Shown piece by piece: positions 17,703 to 26,497 of a DNA stretch of 64,000 nt. This DNA comes from Caballeronia mineralivorans PML1(12). GTDB lineage: Bacteria; Pseudomonadota; Gammaproteobacteria; Burkholderiales; Burkholderiaceae. How positions within the stretch are numbered: position 1 is the first letter of the stretch; the number at the start of each line of letters is the position of its first letter. The position numbers and the translations under genes are program-made. Location of the stretch: contig NZ_AEJF01000116.1 in the NCBI RefSeq assembly GCF_001028175.1, positions 62,001-126,000 on the forward strand. The letters run 5' to 3'. The notes under the pieces were generated by a model that did not search any database, was not told the DNA's origin, and was given only the letters and a program-made list of their open reading frames with translations.

Positions 17703-19211
17703 TCACGCCGCTTTTAAGGTTTCACGCTGCGTCGCCAATTGCATGATGCGCTCTTGCGTCGCCTCTGTGGCTGAGAGCTCGCCGGTGATACGGCCCTCGC
17801 ACATCACGACAATGCGGTCGCTCATGCGCAAGATTTCCGGCAGTTCCGACGAGATCATCACGATCGCCTTGCCTTCGCTCGCAAGCGAGCGCAGGAGCTT
17901 GTAGATTTCGCTCTTGGCGCCGACGTCGATGCCGCGCGTCGGTTCGTCGAAGAAGAGCACGTCGCAGTTGCGCTCAAGCCATTTCGCGATGACGATTTTC
18001 TGCTGATTACCGCCCGAGAGAAGCCGCACCTGCTGCGTCGCGGAGGGCGTACGAATCGCGAGCAGATTGATGAAATGGGAAGCTGTCCGGCGTATCTGAG
18101 CGCGGCGCAAGAAAAAGTTGAGCGACAGGAATTTGGGCAAGTTGGACATCACGATGTTCGATTCGACGTCCATTCCGGTCGCAAGGCCGAAGCGCTTGCG
18201 GTCTTCCGAGAGATAGCCGATACCGCGCGCCACCGCATCGCTCGGGCTCCTGATCGTCGCCTTCACGCCTCTCACTAGAATTTCGCCAGATTCGACCGGA
18301 TCGGCGCCGAACACCGCTCGGGCGACCTCGGTTCGACCGGCACCCATCAAGCCGGCAAAGCCCAATATCTCGCCTTTGCGCAGCGCGAAGCTCACGTCCC
18401 TGACCAGCGGGCCGGCGTTCAGATTTTTAACTTCGAGTGCGACCTCGCCTGTGCCCGCGACGCTCTCAGAAGGCACGGCGTCGGTCAAAGTCCGGCCGAC
18501 CATCATGCCGATGATCGCTTCGACGCTGGTGTCCCCGGCGGCGACGGTGGCCACATATTCCCCGTCACGCAACACGGTAACGCGGTCGGAAATCTGCTTC
18601 AGCTCGTCCATCTTGTGCGAGATATAGATGATTCCCACGCCCCGGCTCTTCAGCTCCCGGATGATGCGGAAAAGCTCGGCGATCTCGGCGTCGTTGAGCG
18701 CCGAGGTGGGCTCGTCCATGATCAGGACGCGCGAATCGAAGGACAAAGCCTTGGCGATCTCGACCATCTGCTGGCTGGCGACGGTGAGCGTGCCGACAAC
18801 CGCGCGCGGGTTGAGAATCACATGCATGCGGGCAAGAATGTCGCGCGCTTGCGCGTTGAGCTTGTCTTCGTCGAGGAACAGGCCGAGGCGTCCGCGCGGC
18901 TCACGGCCGATGAACATATTCTGGGCGACGCTCAGATGATTCATCAACTGGAGTTCCTGATGAATGATGCAGACACCCATGGCCTGCGCCTGGCGCGGGC
19001 TTGAGAACTCGACCGGCTGGCCGTCATAGAGGATTTCGCCGGAATCCCGGGTGTACACACCGGCGAGGATTTTCATCAGCGTCGACTTGCCGGCGCCATT
19101 CTCACCCACCAGCGTATGGACTTCACCCGCCATGAGCTCGAACTGGACCTCGTGAAGCGCCCTCACGCCGGGAAAGCTCTTGCTGAGCCTTTTGACGGAA
19201 ATGAGCGGCAT
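17703..19211 (-). CDS. Sugar ABC transporter ATP-binding protein (RbsA-like, CUT2)
   Basis: Double-domain ATPase of about 502 aa. The first nucleotide-binding domain has Walker [10 protein letters not shown] near residue 38; the second, C-terminal domain has a degenerate Walker A (GLMGAGRTE), the usual RbsA/XylG asymmetry. Signatures are degenerate in the first domain ([10 protein letters not shown]) and LSGGNQQK in the second. It is the first gene of the operon ATPase-permease-binding protein-fucD. ATG at 19211 is preceded by an in-frame GTG at 19214; neither has a clear ribosome site. Confidence 0.93.
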   Translation of the reverse strand: MPLISVKRLSKSFPGVRALHEVQFELMAGEVHTLVGENGAGKSTLMKILAGVYTRDSGEILYDGQPVEFSSPRQAQAMGVCIIHQELQLMNHLSVAQNMFIGREPRGRLGLFLDEDKLNAQARDILARMHVILNPRAVVGTLTVASQQMVEIAKALSFDSRVLIMDEPTSALNDAEIAELFRIIRELKSRGVGIIYISHKMDELKQISDRVTVLRDGEYVATVAAGDTSVEAIIGMMVGRTLTDAVPSESVAGTGEVALEVKNLNAGPLVRDVSFALRKGEILGFAGLMGAGRTEVARAVFGADPVESGEILVRGVKATIRSPSDAVARGIGYLSEDRKRFGLATGMDVESNIVMSNLPKFLSLNFFLRRAQIRRTASHFINLLAIRTPSATQQVRLLSGGNQQKIVIAKWLERNCDVLFFDEPTRGIDVGAKSEIYKLLRSLASEGKAIVMISSELPEILRMSDRIVVMCEGRITGELSATEATQERIMQLATQRETLKAA

Positions 19212-19607
19212 CACGGCGCGGATTTAACGACAATTCCGCGACCGCCGCTGGCGTCATCGCGAGGAGCGGGTCGAAAAAGCGCCGGGCGTAGCCGGGTATT
19301 GCGGCTGAAATCGCGGCTAAAATCGCAACGAGAAGCCAGGTGCATTCCTGGGCCCCCAAAACCGATGTGCCACGATTCTACGACGCTGGATGGCAGGGGC
19401 TCAAGCGTAGGCATTCCCTAGTGTCTGAGCAAATGCATCTCGCGCTCGTTTCCCACTATTTGCCGTCCCACCCGTTCCGTTTTGCGTGTGTTTTGTGTGT
19501 GCAGCACTCAAACAGGCCGGTGGATCGCGAAGTCGCGAGACGCGGACCCGGGACATCGATGCGCCGCCCGAATAATGGCCCGCAGTTACCCGGGCGGCAA
19601 TAAACCA
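19212..19607. other. Intergenic region with 12-bp tandem repeat
   Basis: About 390 bp upstream of the CUT2 operon and downstream of the porin. It contains no gene I can support. Two adjacent 12-bp units, GCGGCTGAAATC and GCGGCTAAAATC (19301-19324), differ at one base and lie about 90 bp before the ATPase start. There is also an inverted repeat CCAGG-N6-CCTGG near 19336-19351, and GCCGCCCG/CGGGCGGC (19563-19570 and 19591-19598) just after the porin stop. The tandem units are a candidate activator or repressor site for the fucose operon. Confidence 0.4.
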
Positions 19608-20738
19608 TCAGAACAGGTGACGAATGCCGACCTGCACGCCGGTTTCACTCTGACCTGCGCCTGGTGTCAGGAACGAGCCTGTTGTGATGCTGGCCCCCGC
19701 CATCTTGAACTGCGCAGTGTTGGAATTGTTCAGCCGCGAGACCACGCCATACACTCGCGTTCTCTTTGACAAGTCGTAGTTCATGATCGCGCTCATCTGG
19801 CGAGCGTTATTGCCAAGGGACGAACTATCCTTGATGAAAGCATATCCGGCACCGGCGCTCAGGGCAGCACTGAACTTGTAATCCGCGGAAAACGACCAAG
19901 TGCTGTGGTAATTGCCAGCCACGTTACCGACCGGACCGACTGTCGGATCGTATTTTCCGGCAGGATTGCTCAATGCATTCCCTGTCGTGGACGAGATCAC
20001 GTCATTCGCCCTGAAAAAGCCGATATAGATCTTTCCCCGGCCATAGTCGTAGTTTCCGCCTGCCATGATCTCCTGAACACGGACGGTGTTCGTGGCGTTG
20101 GCGGCGTTCAGATATGCCAACGCGAAATAAACCGGACCCTGGTTCGTCTGCACCCCGGCCTGATAGACGGCATTTCCAGCCAGCGTCCCGGGTTGTCCCC
20201 CGACCGAATAGTGAACTTCGAGCTGAGTGTTCGCCACTTTCGGAGAGATGTAGCTGATGTCGTTATCAACGCGCGCAAGCCAGTTGGCGAAATTGTTATA
20301 GCCAGACCCATACGTTGCGGCGCCGAACGCATCCATATTTCCGCTCCATCCGAACATCGGCGTATTCTGCCGGCCGAACCTCACTTCGCCATACGGCGCT
20401 GCAATGCCAACCCACGCTTGCCGGTCAAAAAAGCGGTAGGAATTCTGCTGCTTGCCGGTTCCCGGATCAAACCCGCTCTCCAGGGCGAACGTGGTGCGGT
20501 ACCCTCCCCCAAGATCTTCTGTTCCGCGCAGTCCCCAACGGCTCGTGAGTTCCCCGTTATTCCCGAGCACATACAGAGACGTATTTTTCCCTCCGGTTTT
20601 CGTCGACTGATAGCCCCCGAAAACGTCAAGGATCCCGTACAAGGTCAGCGATGACTGCGCGTGCGCCTGCCCTGCACCGATCGCGGCAATGACTGAAATA
20701 ATTAGTAATGCTTTGTTTTTATCATTCACGTTTTTCAC
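19608..20738 (-). CDS. Outer-membrane porin (Burkholderia general porin family)
   Basis: A 376-aa OmpC/Porin_4-type trimeric porin. A signal peptide (residues about 1-27, ending AHA-QSS) is followed by SSLTLYGILDVFGGY, the standard first strand of Burkholderiales porins. WGLRGTEDLGGG and FGRQNTP follow, and the C-terminal phenylalanine (GIRHLF) needed for BAM-dependent assembly is present. It lies 44 bp after a small membrane-protein gene in the same orientation as the gallate transport genes. It may be the outer-membrane entry for the aromatic acid, matching the porin galP in the Pseudomonas gallate cluster. A role with the fucose operon downstream is the alternative. Confidence 0.92.
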   Translation of the reverse strand: MKNVNDKNKALLIISVIAAIGAGQAHAQSSLTLYGILDVFGGYQSTKTGGKNTSLYVLGNNGELTSRWGLRGTEDLGGGYRTTFALESGFDPGTGKQQNSYRFFDRQAWVGIAAPYGEVRFGRQNTPMFGWSGNMDAFGAATYGSGYNNFANWLARVDNDISYISPKVANTQLEVHYSVGGQPGTLAGNAVYQAGVQTNQGPVYFALAYLNAANATNTVRVQEIMAGGNYDYGRGKIYIGFFRANDVISSTTGNALSNPAGKYDPTVGPVGNVAGNYHSTWSFSADYKFSAALSAGAGYAFIKDSSSLGNNARQMSAIMNYDLSKRTRVYGVVSRLNNSNTAQFKMAGASITTGSFLTPGAGQSETGVQVGIRHLF

Positions 20739-20781
20739 GTCATCTCCTGTCGTTAAACCAATCAGATCAAAATCGGACGGA

Positions 20782-21327
20782 TCAGCGCCCCGGTTGCGAA
20801 GCCAACAGCCTCTTCACAATCAGGGCAAGCGGCACGGTAAAGCAGAAGTGAGACATGAACCCACCAATGATCACGACAGGGTCGTAATAATTCGGGTGGT
20901 TGTCGGAGGCGATCATGATCGCCACATGCATCACGACCCACGCCAAGATGGCGTAGAACAACGCCACGAAAGTGGCCTCGTACCCGCGCCGGCGAAAGTA
21001 GGGCCAAATTGTGGCGAAGAGAATGCCCCACGCAATCGCGAAGACGAAGTGGATCCCCGTGCCCACGACATACGCCCATATCCCGATCGACTCTTGTACG
21101 CCCTTGCCGAATACCAAACCCGTTGCATTGCGCGGGATGCCCGCCAAGGGCATCAGGTGTTGCGCCCCTACCCAAATAAGAGCTTCGTAAATCCAGATGA
21201 TCAAGGCTCCAGCCAGTCCGCCGGCTACTCCTGCGCGAATGATCGCTTCGCGACTCGGTTTGTCGGAAACCTCCGACGTCAATCCGTTGTCGAGATCTTT
21301 ATCGCTCATGCTTAAATTGCTGCCCAT
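20782..21327 (-). CDS. Small integral membrane protein of unknown function
   Basis: I do not recognise the family. The 181-aa protein has a polar N-terminal tail (about 1-30) and then four predicted transmembrane helices (about 31-50, 78-105, 110-132, 145-168), with short loops and a basic C terminus. ATG at 21327 has GAGGAG 8 bp upstream; a longer frame of 14 codons is rejected. It lies between an aromatic-acid MFS gene and a porin gene on the same strand, so it probably contributes to uptake or envelope adaptation during growth on the aromatic substrate. No catalytic motif is visible. Confidence 0.75.
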   Translation of the reverse strand: MGSNLSMSDKDLDNGLTSEVSDKPSREAIIRAGVAGGLAGALIIWIYEALIWVGAQHLMPLAGIPRNATGLVFGKGVQESIGIWAYVVGTGIHFVFAIAWGILFATIWPYFRRRGYEATFVALFYAILAWVVMHVAIMIASDNHPNYYDPVVIIGGFMSHFCFTVPLALIVKRLLASQPGR

Positions 21328-21402
21328 GTCTCTCTCCTCAAAAAACCTCATATAACGCCGATGGACCACACCATTGGACGTGCAAGACTGCTTTGAACGG
21401 GC

Positions 21403-22746
21403 TCACGCATCGGCCATCGGACTGGTAATGAACCGTAGCGCGAGGCGATTCATCACGATGGCCACTGCGGCGATGATTGCCGGAACCGCGAGCACGGAGA
21501 ACACGGTCGAAAAACTGAACCCGAGGGACAGCAACGCCCCGCCGACGAGCGAACCGAGAATGCCTCCGAGCCGGCCGAACCCCAGCATCCAGCTCACGCC
21601 GGTTGCCCGGGCGCGAGTCGGATAACAAGTGGGGGCAAGTGCATTCAGACCGGTCTGGGCGCCGCTCATGAAAAAGCCGGCGCAAGTCACGAGGATCGGG
21701 AGCAGACTCGACTTGAGCGTGCCCATTCCCAGCGCAAAGATAAACACTCCTCCCAGCAGATAAGCAGCGCCGATCACTCCGTTGCGGTCCATCCGGTCCA
21801 TCGCAAACCCGACCACGATCGCGCCCACCGTGCCGCCAAGCTGGAACATCCCGGTGATCGCCGCCGCCCGTTCAACGGGCAAGCCTGCGTCCTTGATCAG
21901 CGTCGGCAACCAGCCGGTCAGCAAATAGATGATCAGCAGTCCCATGAAGTACGTGAGCCAAAGCATGAGCGTACTGAACGCGTAACCGTCCGCGAACAAC
22001 ATCCGTACGGGCGCCTTGGCGGAAACCACCGGCTCTGGCGCGGTAAACCTCGTATCGCGATCGAAGGCGTGGCCGCAGACCCGCCCCAGGGTCGCGGCGA
22101 TACGAGAGGCCTCAACCTTGCGCACAAGCATCAGGCGGGCTGATTCTGGGAGAAGCCACAGAAGCAATGGCACGCTCAGGAGCGGCGGGATGCCGCCGAC
22201 CATGAACACGGCGCGCCAGCCGAAATGAGGAATCAGGGCCGCTGCAACAAAACCACCGCCGCCGGACCCGAAGTTAAAGCCGGTGAACATGATCGTGAGC
22301 AACAGCGACCGGCTGCGCGACGGCACGTATTCGGACAGCAAGGTCGTCGAATTCGGCATGGCGGCGCCAAGCCCGAGACCCGTCAGGAAGCGCAGAACCA
22401 TCAGTTCGGTGGGAGATCCTGCAAACGCGCACATCAGGCTGAACAGGCCGAAGCAGAATACCGACCCAATAAGGACTTTCTTGCGACCCACACGGTCGGC
22501 AGCGGGCCCCGCGACGAGCGCGCCGAGCGCCAGCCCGACCATTGCCGCACTCATCACAGGACCGAACGCAGCACGGCTCACGCTCCAATCATGCATGATG
22601 ACGGGCGCCACGAAGCCCATCACGGCAGTGTCCAGACCGTCCATCATGACGATCAGAAAACATAGAACGAGTACCAACCACTGGTAAGCCGACATCTTGC
22701 GCGCGTCGATAAACGCCTTGATGTCGACCGATTCTGCAAGTTTCAT
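21403..22746 (-). CDS. galT: Aromatic acid:H+ symporter (MFS, AAHS family)
   Basis: Major facilitator of 447 aa with 12 predicted helices. The AAHS-family aspartate motif MMDGLDTAVMGF is in helix 1. The MFS loop 2-3 motif is DRVGRKK, and a conserved RFLTGLGLGAAMPN lies in helix 4. It is homologous in type to PcaK and GalT proton symporters for hydroxybenzoates. It follows ligA by 118 bp in the operon, so gallate or protocatechuate is the inferred substrate. The galT symbol is assigned by context with the galBCD genes; exact specificity is not proven by sequence. Confidence 0.88.
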   Translation of the reverse strand: MKLAESVDIKAFIDARKMSAYQWLVLVLCFLIVMMDGLDTAVMGFVAPVIMHDWSVSRAAFGPVMSAAMVGLALGALVAGPAADRVGRKKVLIGSVFCFGLFSLMCAFAGSPTELMVLRFLTGLGLGAAMPNSTTLLSEYVPSRSRSLLLTIMFTGFNFGSGGGGFVAAALIPHFGWRAVFMVGGIPPLLSVPLLLWLLPESARLMLVRKVEASRIAATLGRVCGHAFDRDTRFTAPEPVVSAKAPVRMLFADGYAFSTLMLWLTYFMGLLIIYLLTGWLPTLIKDAGLPVERAAAITGMFQLGGTVGAIVVGFAMDRMDRNGVIGAAYLLGGVFIFALGMGTLKSSLLPILVTCAGFFMSGAQTGLNALAPTCYPTRARATGVSWMLGFGRLGGILGSLVGGALLSLGFSFSTVFSVLAVPAIIAAVAIVMNRLALRFITSPMADA

Positions 22747-22820
22747 GCGCGTCTCCAGAAAAAAGATTCCCCGCCCCGGGTTCTGTCGACTCCGGGGTCA
22801 TATTTCCATGCAAAAGAAAG

Positions 22821-22832
22821 GCGGTTAACCGC
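22821..22832. promoter_or_regulatory. Perfect 12-bp palindrome before the MFS gene
   Basis: GCGGTTAACCGC, a perfect palindrome about 75 bp upstream of the MFS start, in the 118-bp gap after ligA. A further GCTAAC/GCTAACGC repeat follows it. It is a candidate regulator site for an internal promoter; nothing else supports it. Confidence 0.3.
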
Positions 22833-22864
22833 TAACCCGGCGCTAACGCGTCAGCCTCATAACC

Positions 22865-23224
22865 TCAAACCGCCCCCGGCACCTTGCGTGTCTTGAGAAA
22901 CGCTTCGAGCGTCTCTCCCCGCATACTGGCGTACATGCCCAGGTTCGTAATCTTCACCACCCGAGCAAATTTCTCGAGCACGAAGAAGCACACGCCGTAG
23001 CGGATCAGGCCAAGCCAGTCTGTGTTGTCGACCAGTGCCCGCTCCTCCTCGGTCAAGCCTGCTGCGTCGTACGCAGATGCGCGGTCTTCGAGCCAGAGCG
23101 CTCGCGGCTGCGGCTCGCGCATCTGCCAGAAAAAACGGTTCAGACGCATCGCCTTGATGCTCTGGCGAATATCGAACGGATAGGTACCGGTCAGTTTTTC
23201 GATGCCGATCAGTTGAGGGTTCAT
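22865..23224 (-). CDS. ligA: Extradiol dioxygenase small (alpha) subunit, LigA type
   Basis: A 119-aa LigA-family subunit of a type II extradiol dioxygenase. Helical, with the conserved DNTDWLGLIRYGVCFFVLEK segment (about 67-86) that caps the active site of the beta subunit. Its ATG overlaps the stop of the beta-subunit gene by 4 bp (ATGA), so the two are translationally coupled. In gallate dioxygenases of the DesB/GalA type this domain is fused to the C terminus of the LigB domain; here the two are separate genes. Confidence 0.93.
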   Translation of the reverse strand: MNPQLIGIEKLTGTYPFDIRQSIKAMRLNRFFWQMREPQPRALWLEDRASAYDAAGLTEEERALVDNTDWLGLIRYGVCFFVLEKFARVVKITNLGMYASMRGETLEAFLKTRKVPGAV

Positions 23225-24066
23225 TGCGTCACCTCGTCTTCATAGATCGTCACCGCCATCGCGGTGCTGGTCGCGAGATAGTAGCTACGATGAAGCTCGC
23301 GAACCCTGGGTCCTAGTGCGCCGCGCATCGCCAGCCACATGATGGTTTCGACGCTCTCGGCGCCACCGAGGCGCGCATAGTCGACGTGCTTCATTGCCGC
23401 CAGTCGCTGGGGATCATGGACGATCAGGTCCAGGAACTCCGTGTCCCAGTCCGTGTTGTTGAAGCCGCTCCGCTCTCCGTGAACCTGATGCGACAGGCCT
23501 CCGGTACCGACCACTACCACATCGAGATCCTGGTCAAACGACTCGATCGCGCGGCGTAGCGCCTCACCAAGGCGATAGCAGCGGTTTGCTGTCGGCAGTG
23601 GATATTGCAGAACGTTGACTTCAAGCGGCACGAGCGCCAATGGCCAGCCGCCCTCGTGCGGCAACATCAGCGACAGCGGCGAGTTGCAGCCATGGTCCAG
23701 CGGCCGGTCCTGAAAGATCGTCAGGTCGAACTCGTCCGAGACCAGTTGCTCGGCGATGTGGATCGCGAGATCCGGGTGCCCGGCAATGTCCGGCAGTGGA
23801 CGTTTGCCCGCGCCCTCGTCTGCGAACTCGTGGTTCGGAGAAACGCCCAGTGCGAAGGTCGGATAGCAGTCGAAGAAGAAGCTGTTTGCGTGATCGTTGT
23901 AGAACATCACCATCACGTCAGGCTTGCGTTCCGCCAGCCACTTCGCCACCGGTTCGTAGCCTTTGAAGAGAGGCGCCCATGCGGGATCGTTCTGCTTGCC
24001 CTTGTCGTACGCCATGCCTATCGTGGGTACGTGCGACGTGCCGATCCCGCCTACAATCCTTGCCAT
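23221..24066 (-). CDS. ligB: Extradiol dioxygenase large (beta) subunit, LigB type (gallate/protocatechuate 4,5-dioxygenase)
   Basis: Catalytic subunit, 281 aa, cleaving the ring of gallate or protocatechuate with O2 at the 4,5 position. The Fe(II) ligands are visible: H12 (GTSHVPTIG), H59 (YNDHANSFFFD) and a glutamate in AESVETIMW (E240 is likely). The catalytic base H193 lies in GTGGLSHQVHG. It is the first gene of the operon ligB-ligA-MFS-membrane protein-porin. No CHMS dehydrogenase (ligC) or PDC hydrolase (ligI) is encoded nearby, while galB, galC and galD are. Gallate, whose product is 4-oxalomesaconate directly, is therefore the better guess for the substrate. Confidence 0.93.
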   Translation of the reverse strand: MARIVGGIGTSHVPTIGMAYDKGKQNDPAWAPLFKGYEPVAKWLAERKPDVMVMFYNDHANSFFFDCYPTFALGVSPNHEFADEGAGKRPLPDIAGHPDLAIHIAEQLVSDEFDLTIFQDRPLDHGCNSPLSLMLPHEGGWPLALVPLEVNVLQYPLPTANRCYRLGEALRRAIESFDQDLDVVVVGTGGLSHQVHGERSGFNNTDWDTEFLDLIVHDPQRLAAMKHVDYARLGGAESVETIMWLAMRGALGPRVRELHRSYYLATSTAMAVTIYEDEVTQ

Positions 24067-24155
24067 ATCGATGCCTTCCGTTGCTTCCGCCCGCTTTCTT
24101 CAAGCGCATAGATTGAATAGGTCGCTTCTGTCCATAGGGTACGAACAAAGGCCTG

Positions 24156-24167
24156 TTGGGATACGAA
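24156..24167. promoter_or_regulatory. Candidate GntR/LysR operator, copy 1
   Basis: TTGGGATACGAA. Its reverse complement TTCGTATCCCAA differs at one base from the site at 24299-24310. It lies 90 bp upstream of the ligB start, on the operon side of the divergent region. The TTGG...CCAA symmetry is only partial in this copy. Confidence 0.45.
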
Positions 24168-24298
24168 GATATACAAAACCGATACTTTCACAAAGTACGG
24201 GTTAACCTGATTCGATTCAATAAATTCGCATTTTTCAGCCATTTTTCGTTTGATCGTTGGAATTGAAGTCGCTGAAAGCCGTGCCGTGTAAGGACCAT

Positions 24299-24310
24299 TT
24301 GGTATCCCAA
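24299..24310. promoter_or_regulatory. Candidate GntR/LysR operator, copy 2
   Basis: TTGGTATCCCAA, a 12-bp imperfect palindrome (TTGG/CCAA arms, TATC centre). It matches copy 1 in opposite orientation at 11 of 12 bases; centre-to-centre distance is 143 bp. FCD-type GntR regulators commonly bind palindromes of this size, and the GntR gene starts 150 bp away. Confidence 0.45.
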
Positions 24311-24459
24311 ATTCGCGACAGAGATGTATTTTCCGTACTGACCGATCTACAGGCCATAACCAAATCAGATGGAAAAATAACGAACTCGCAATCCCCCCCT
24401 TCGCGCGTTGTGCGGCAGTTCGCATGCCCCTATACTTCCAACAGGAGAGACAGGTAAAC

Positions 24460-25161
24460 ATGAACGAAACCACCCAGCAGGCAATTGTTCAGACGCTGCG
24501 CGAAAAAATCCTTTCCGGTGAGCTGGAACCGGGGCAGCGCCTCGTGGAAGCGCAGGCCGCACAATGGCTCGGTGTGTCACGCACGCCGCTGCGTTACGCC
24601 CTCAGCGTGCTGTCATCCGAAGGGCTGCTTGAACGGTCGGGCGCGCGAGGCTACGTCGTGCGGCGCTTCAGCGTACGCGACGTCCTGGATGCAATCGATG
24701 TGCGCGGAGCGCTCGAAGGGCTCGCCGCTCGTTGCGTTGCCGAACGACGGGTCGACACTGAACTCGCGCGATCGCTCGAAGAATGTCTGCGGGCAGGCGA
24801 CGCAATTTTCAGCGCCGGTCGCCTGAGGGATAGCGATGAAGCGCGATATGCGGCAATGAATGGACGCTTCCACCAGCTCATTGTCGATGCTGCGCAAAAT
24901 ACCGCAGCCAGCGCCGCGCTCAGGCTGAATGACAAGATTCCGTTCGTCTCTCCCTCCACGGTCGTCTTCGATGAAACTGCGAGAGAGCGTCAGTTCGTGA
25001 TGCTGATGTACGCGCACCGCCAGCATCATGCGATCGTGGGAGCACTTTTGAATGGCGAAGGTGCGCGTGTGGAAGCCTTGATGAAGGAGCATACGAATAT
25101 TTCGAAGGAAAGCCTCAACCTCTCTTCTTCCAGGCTTCATCTGATTGCCGGGGCAGCATGA
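24460..25161 (+). CDS. GntR-family (FCD) transcriptional regulator
   Basis: GntR regulator of the FadR/VanR subgroup, 233 aa. The N-terminal winged HTH (about 5-70) contains LSGELEPGQRLVEAQAAQWL in its core. The all-helical FCD effector domain follows (about 80-215), with the metal-binding pattern D-x-x-x-H...H-x-x-I partly visible (NGRFHQLIVDA, HRQHHAIVGAL). The start at 24460 is preferred to an in-frame ATG at 24424. It is divergent from the ligBA operon and just upstream of a LysR gene on the same strand, so two different regulators are likely to control the pathway. Confidence 0.92.
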   Translation: MNETTQQAIVQTLREKILSGELEPGQRLVEAQAAQWLGVSRTPLRYALSVLSSEGLLERSGARGYVVRRFSVRDVLDAIDVRGALEGLAARCVAERRVDTELARSLEECLRAGDAIFSAGRLRDSDEARYAAMNGRFHQLIVDAAQNTAASAALRLNDKIPFVSPSTVVFDETARERQFVMLMYAHRQHHAIVGALLNGEGARVEALMKEHTNISKESLNLSSSRLHLIAGAA

Positions 25162-25171
25162 CGCCGGCTTC

Positions 25172-26497
25172 ATGCCCCCTCTCAACCATCGCGTGCCATT
25201 CACCACGACTCTATCCGTGAGCAACAGCGAACTTCTCAATCTCGCCCATCTGCGGGCGTTCAAACTCGTGGCCGATACAGGCAGCGCGACACGTGCCGCC
25301 GCTGAGCTCTTTCGCGCGCAATCCGCCGTCACGCGTTCCGTGCAGGAGCTCGAATCCGCGCTCGGTGAATCCCTCTTCGAGCGCAAACCGTCCGGCATGT
25401 TGCCCACGCCGACCGGCCGTGCCGTACTTGAGCGTTGCGAGCGGATCTTTGCTGAACTCGAAGAACTCGCGCAGTGGTGCGCGGCAAGGCAGGTACGCCG
25501 GCGTGCCCTTGCGGAAGGCGCACTGCCGGCCTATTTGCTCAATACGCGACGGCTCCAGATGTTCGTCGCGCTGGCACGCCACCGCCACATGCCGACGGCT
25601 GCGAGCGCGTTTGGCATCAGCCAGCCGGCTGTCAGCAGCGCTATCCGCGTTCTCGAAAGCGGGTCGGGCCTGGGCCTTTTCCATCGCAGCCCGCGCGGCA
25701 TCCTGCTTACCACCGAAGGTGAAAGCTTCTTGCTGCATGTGCGTCGTGCATTGAACGAATTGCGTCATGTGCCGGACGACATCGCCGCGCAGCACGGAAA
25801 TATCCAGGGTGCGGTGACGGTCGGCGCGCTGCCGCTCGGCCGGACACTGATCCTTCCCGACGCGATTGGCCGCATGAGCGCGCAGCATCCCGGCGTGCGC
25901 GTGGTGACCGACGAGAGTGCCTATGAAACACTCGTGGCCGGTCTGCGAGCGGGGGATATCGATTTCATCCTGGGCGCATTGCGCAGCAACGACGCAGCGA
26001 GCGGCCTGCAGAACGAGCGGCTGATGTCGGAAGACATGGTTGTGCTGGCTCGCCGCGATCATCCCCTTGCAAATGTACGTGGACTGACGATCGCTGACTT
26101 GCGCAATGCTCAATGGATTCTGCCTCGCAGTCAGGCTCCCGCGCGCGGTCTCTTCGAAGCCCAGTTCCGGCGCGCAAAGCTGAAGCCGCCCATGCCGACC
26201 GTCGAAACGGCGGACCTCGCGATCATTCGCGGGTTGCTGTCAGGGACAGACATGGTGGCCGCGCTGTCTGCCCAGCAGTTGTATTACGAGTGCGAGTCTG
26301 GTCAGCTCACAGCCCTCGACATTGCGTTGCACAACACGCGGCGCGATATTGGGCTCACCGTGCGCGCCGAAGGCACGCCCTCTCCTGCGGCGCGTGCGTT
26401 AATCGATGCAATCCGGCTGGCGGTAGCCGACGTGGCCCGCGCAACCCAAACCGCGGGACATTTATCCCGGCGCAAAGAGCCGCATCAAACAGTTTGA
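25172..26497 (+). CDS. LysR-type regulator with two tandem N-terminal HTH domains
   Basis: About 441 aa, some 130 residues longer than a normal LysR protein. The first LysR winged HTH covers about 22-80 (LRAFKLVADTGSATRAAAEL, then AQSAVTRSVQELE). A second complete one follows at about 130-190 (LQMFVALARHRHMPTAASAF, then SQPAVSSAIRVLE). The effector-binding domain comes after (about 205-425). The two HTHs are clearly separate in sequence. It is 10 bp after the GntR gene and convergent with galD, overlapping its end by 13 bp, so it probably regulates the gallate-type pathway. The ATG at 25172 lacks a good ribosome site; GTG 25217 is an alternative start that keeps both domains. Confidence 0.88.
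   Translation: MPPLNHRVPFTTTLSVSNSELLNLAHLRAFKLVADTGSATRAAAELFRAQSAVTRSVQELESALGESLFERKPSGMLPTPTGRAVLERCERIFAELEELAQWCAARQVRRRALAEGALPAYLLNTRRLQMFVALARHRHMPTAASAFGISQPAVSSAIRVLESGSGLGLFHRSPRGILLTTEGESFLLHVRRALNELRHVPDDIAAQHGNIQGAVTVGALPLGRTLILPDAIGRMSAQHPGVRVVTDESAYETLVAGLRAGDIDFILGALRSNDAASGLQNERLMSEDMVVLARRDHPLANVRGLTIADLRNAQWILPRSQAPARGLFEAQFRRAKLKPPMPTVETADLAIIRGLLSGTDMVAALSAQQLYYECESGQLTALDIALHNTRRDIGLTVRAEGTPSPAARALIDAIRLAVADVARATQTAGHLSRRKEPHQTV

Larger units (their letters stand above)
24067..24459. other. Divergent promoter region between ligB and the GntR gene
   Basis: About 390 bp, clearly more AT-rich than the flanking genes. It holds two related 12-bp sites (listed separately), and near the first a partial repeat of it (GGGTACGAA at 24137-24145) and the AT-rich GATATACAAAACC. 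I see no gene here. Both the dioxygenase operon (minus) and the regulators (plus) must start within it. Confidence 0.5.
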
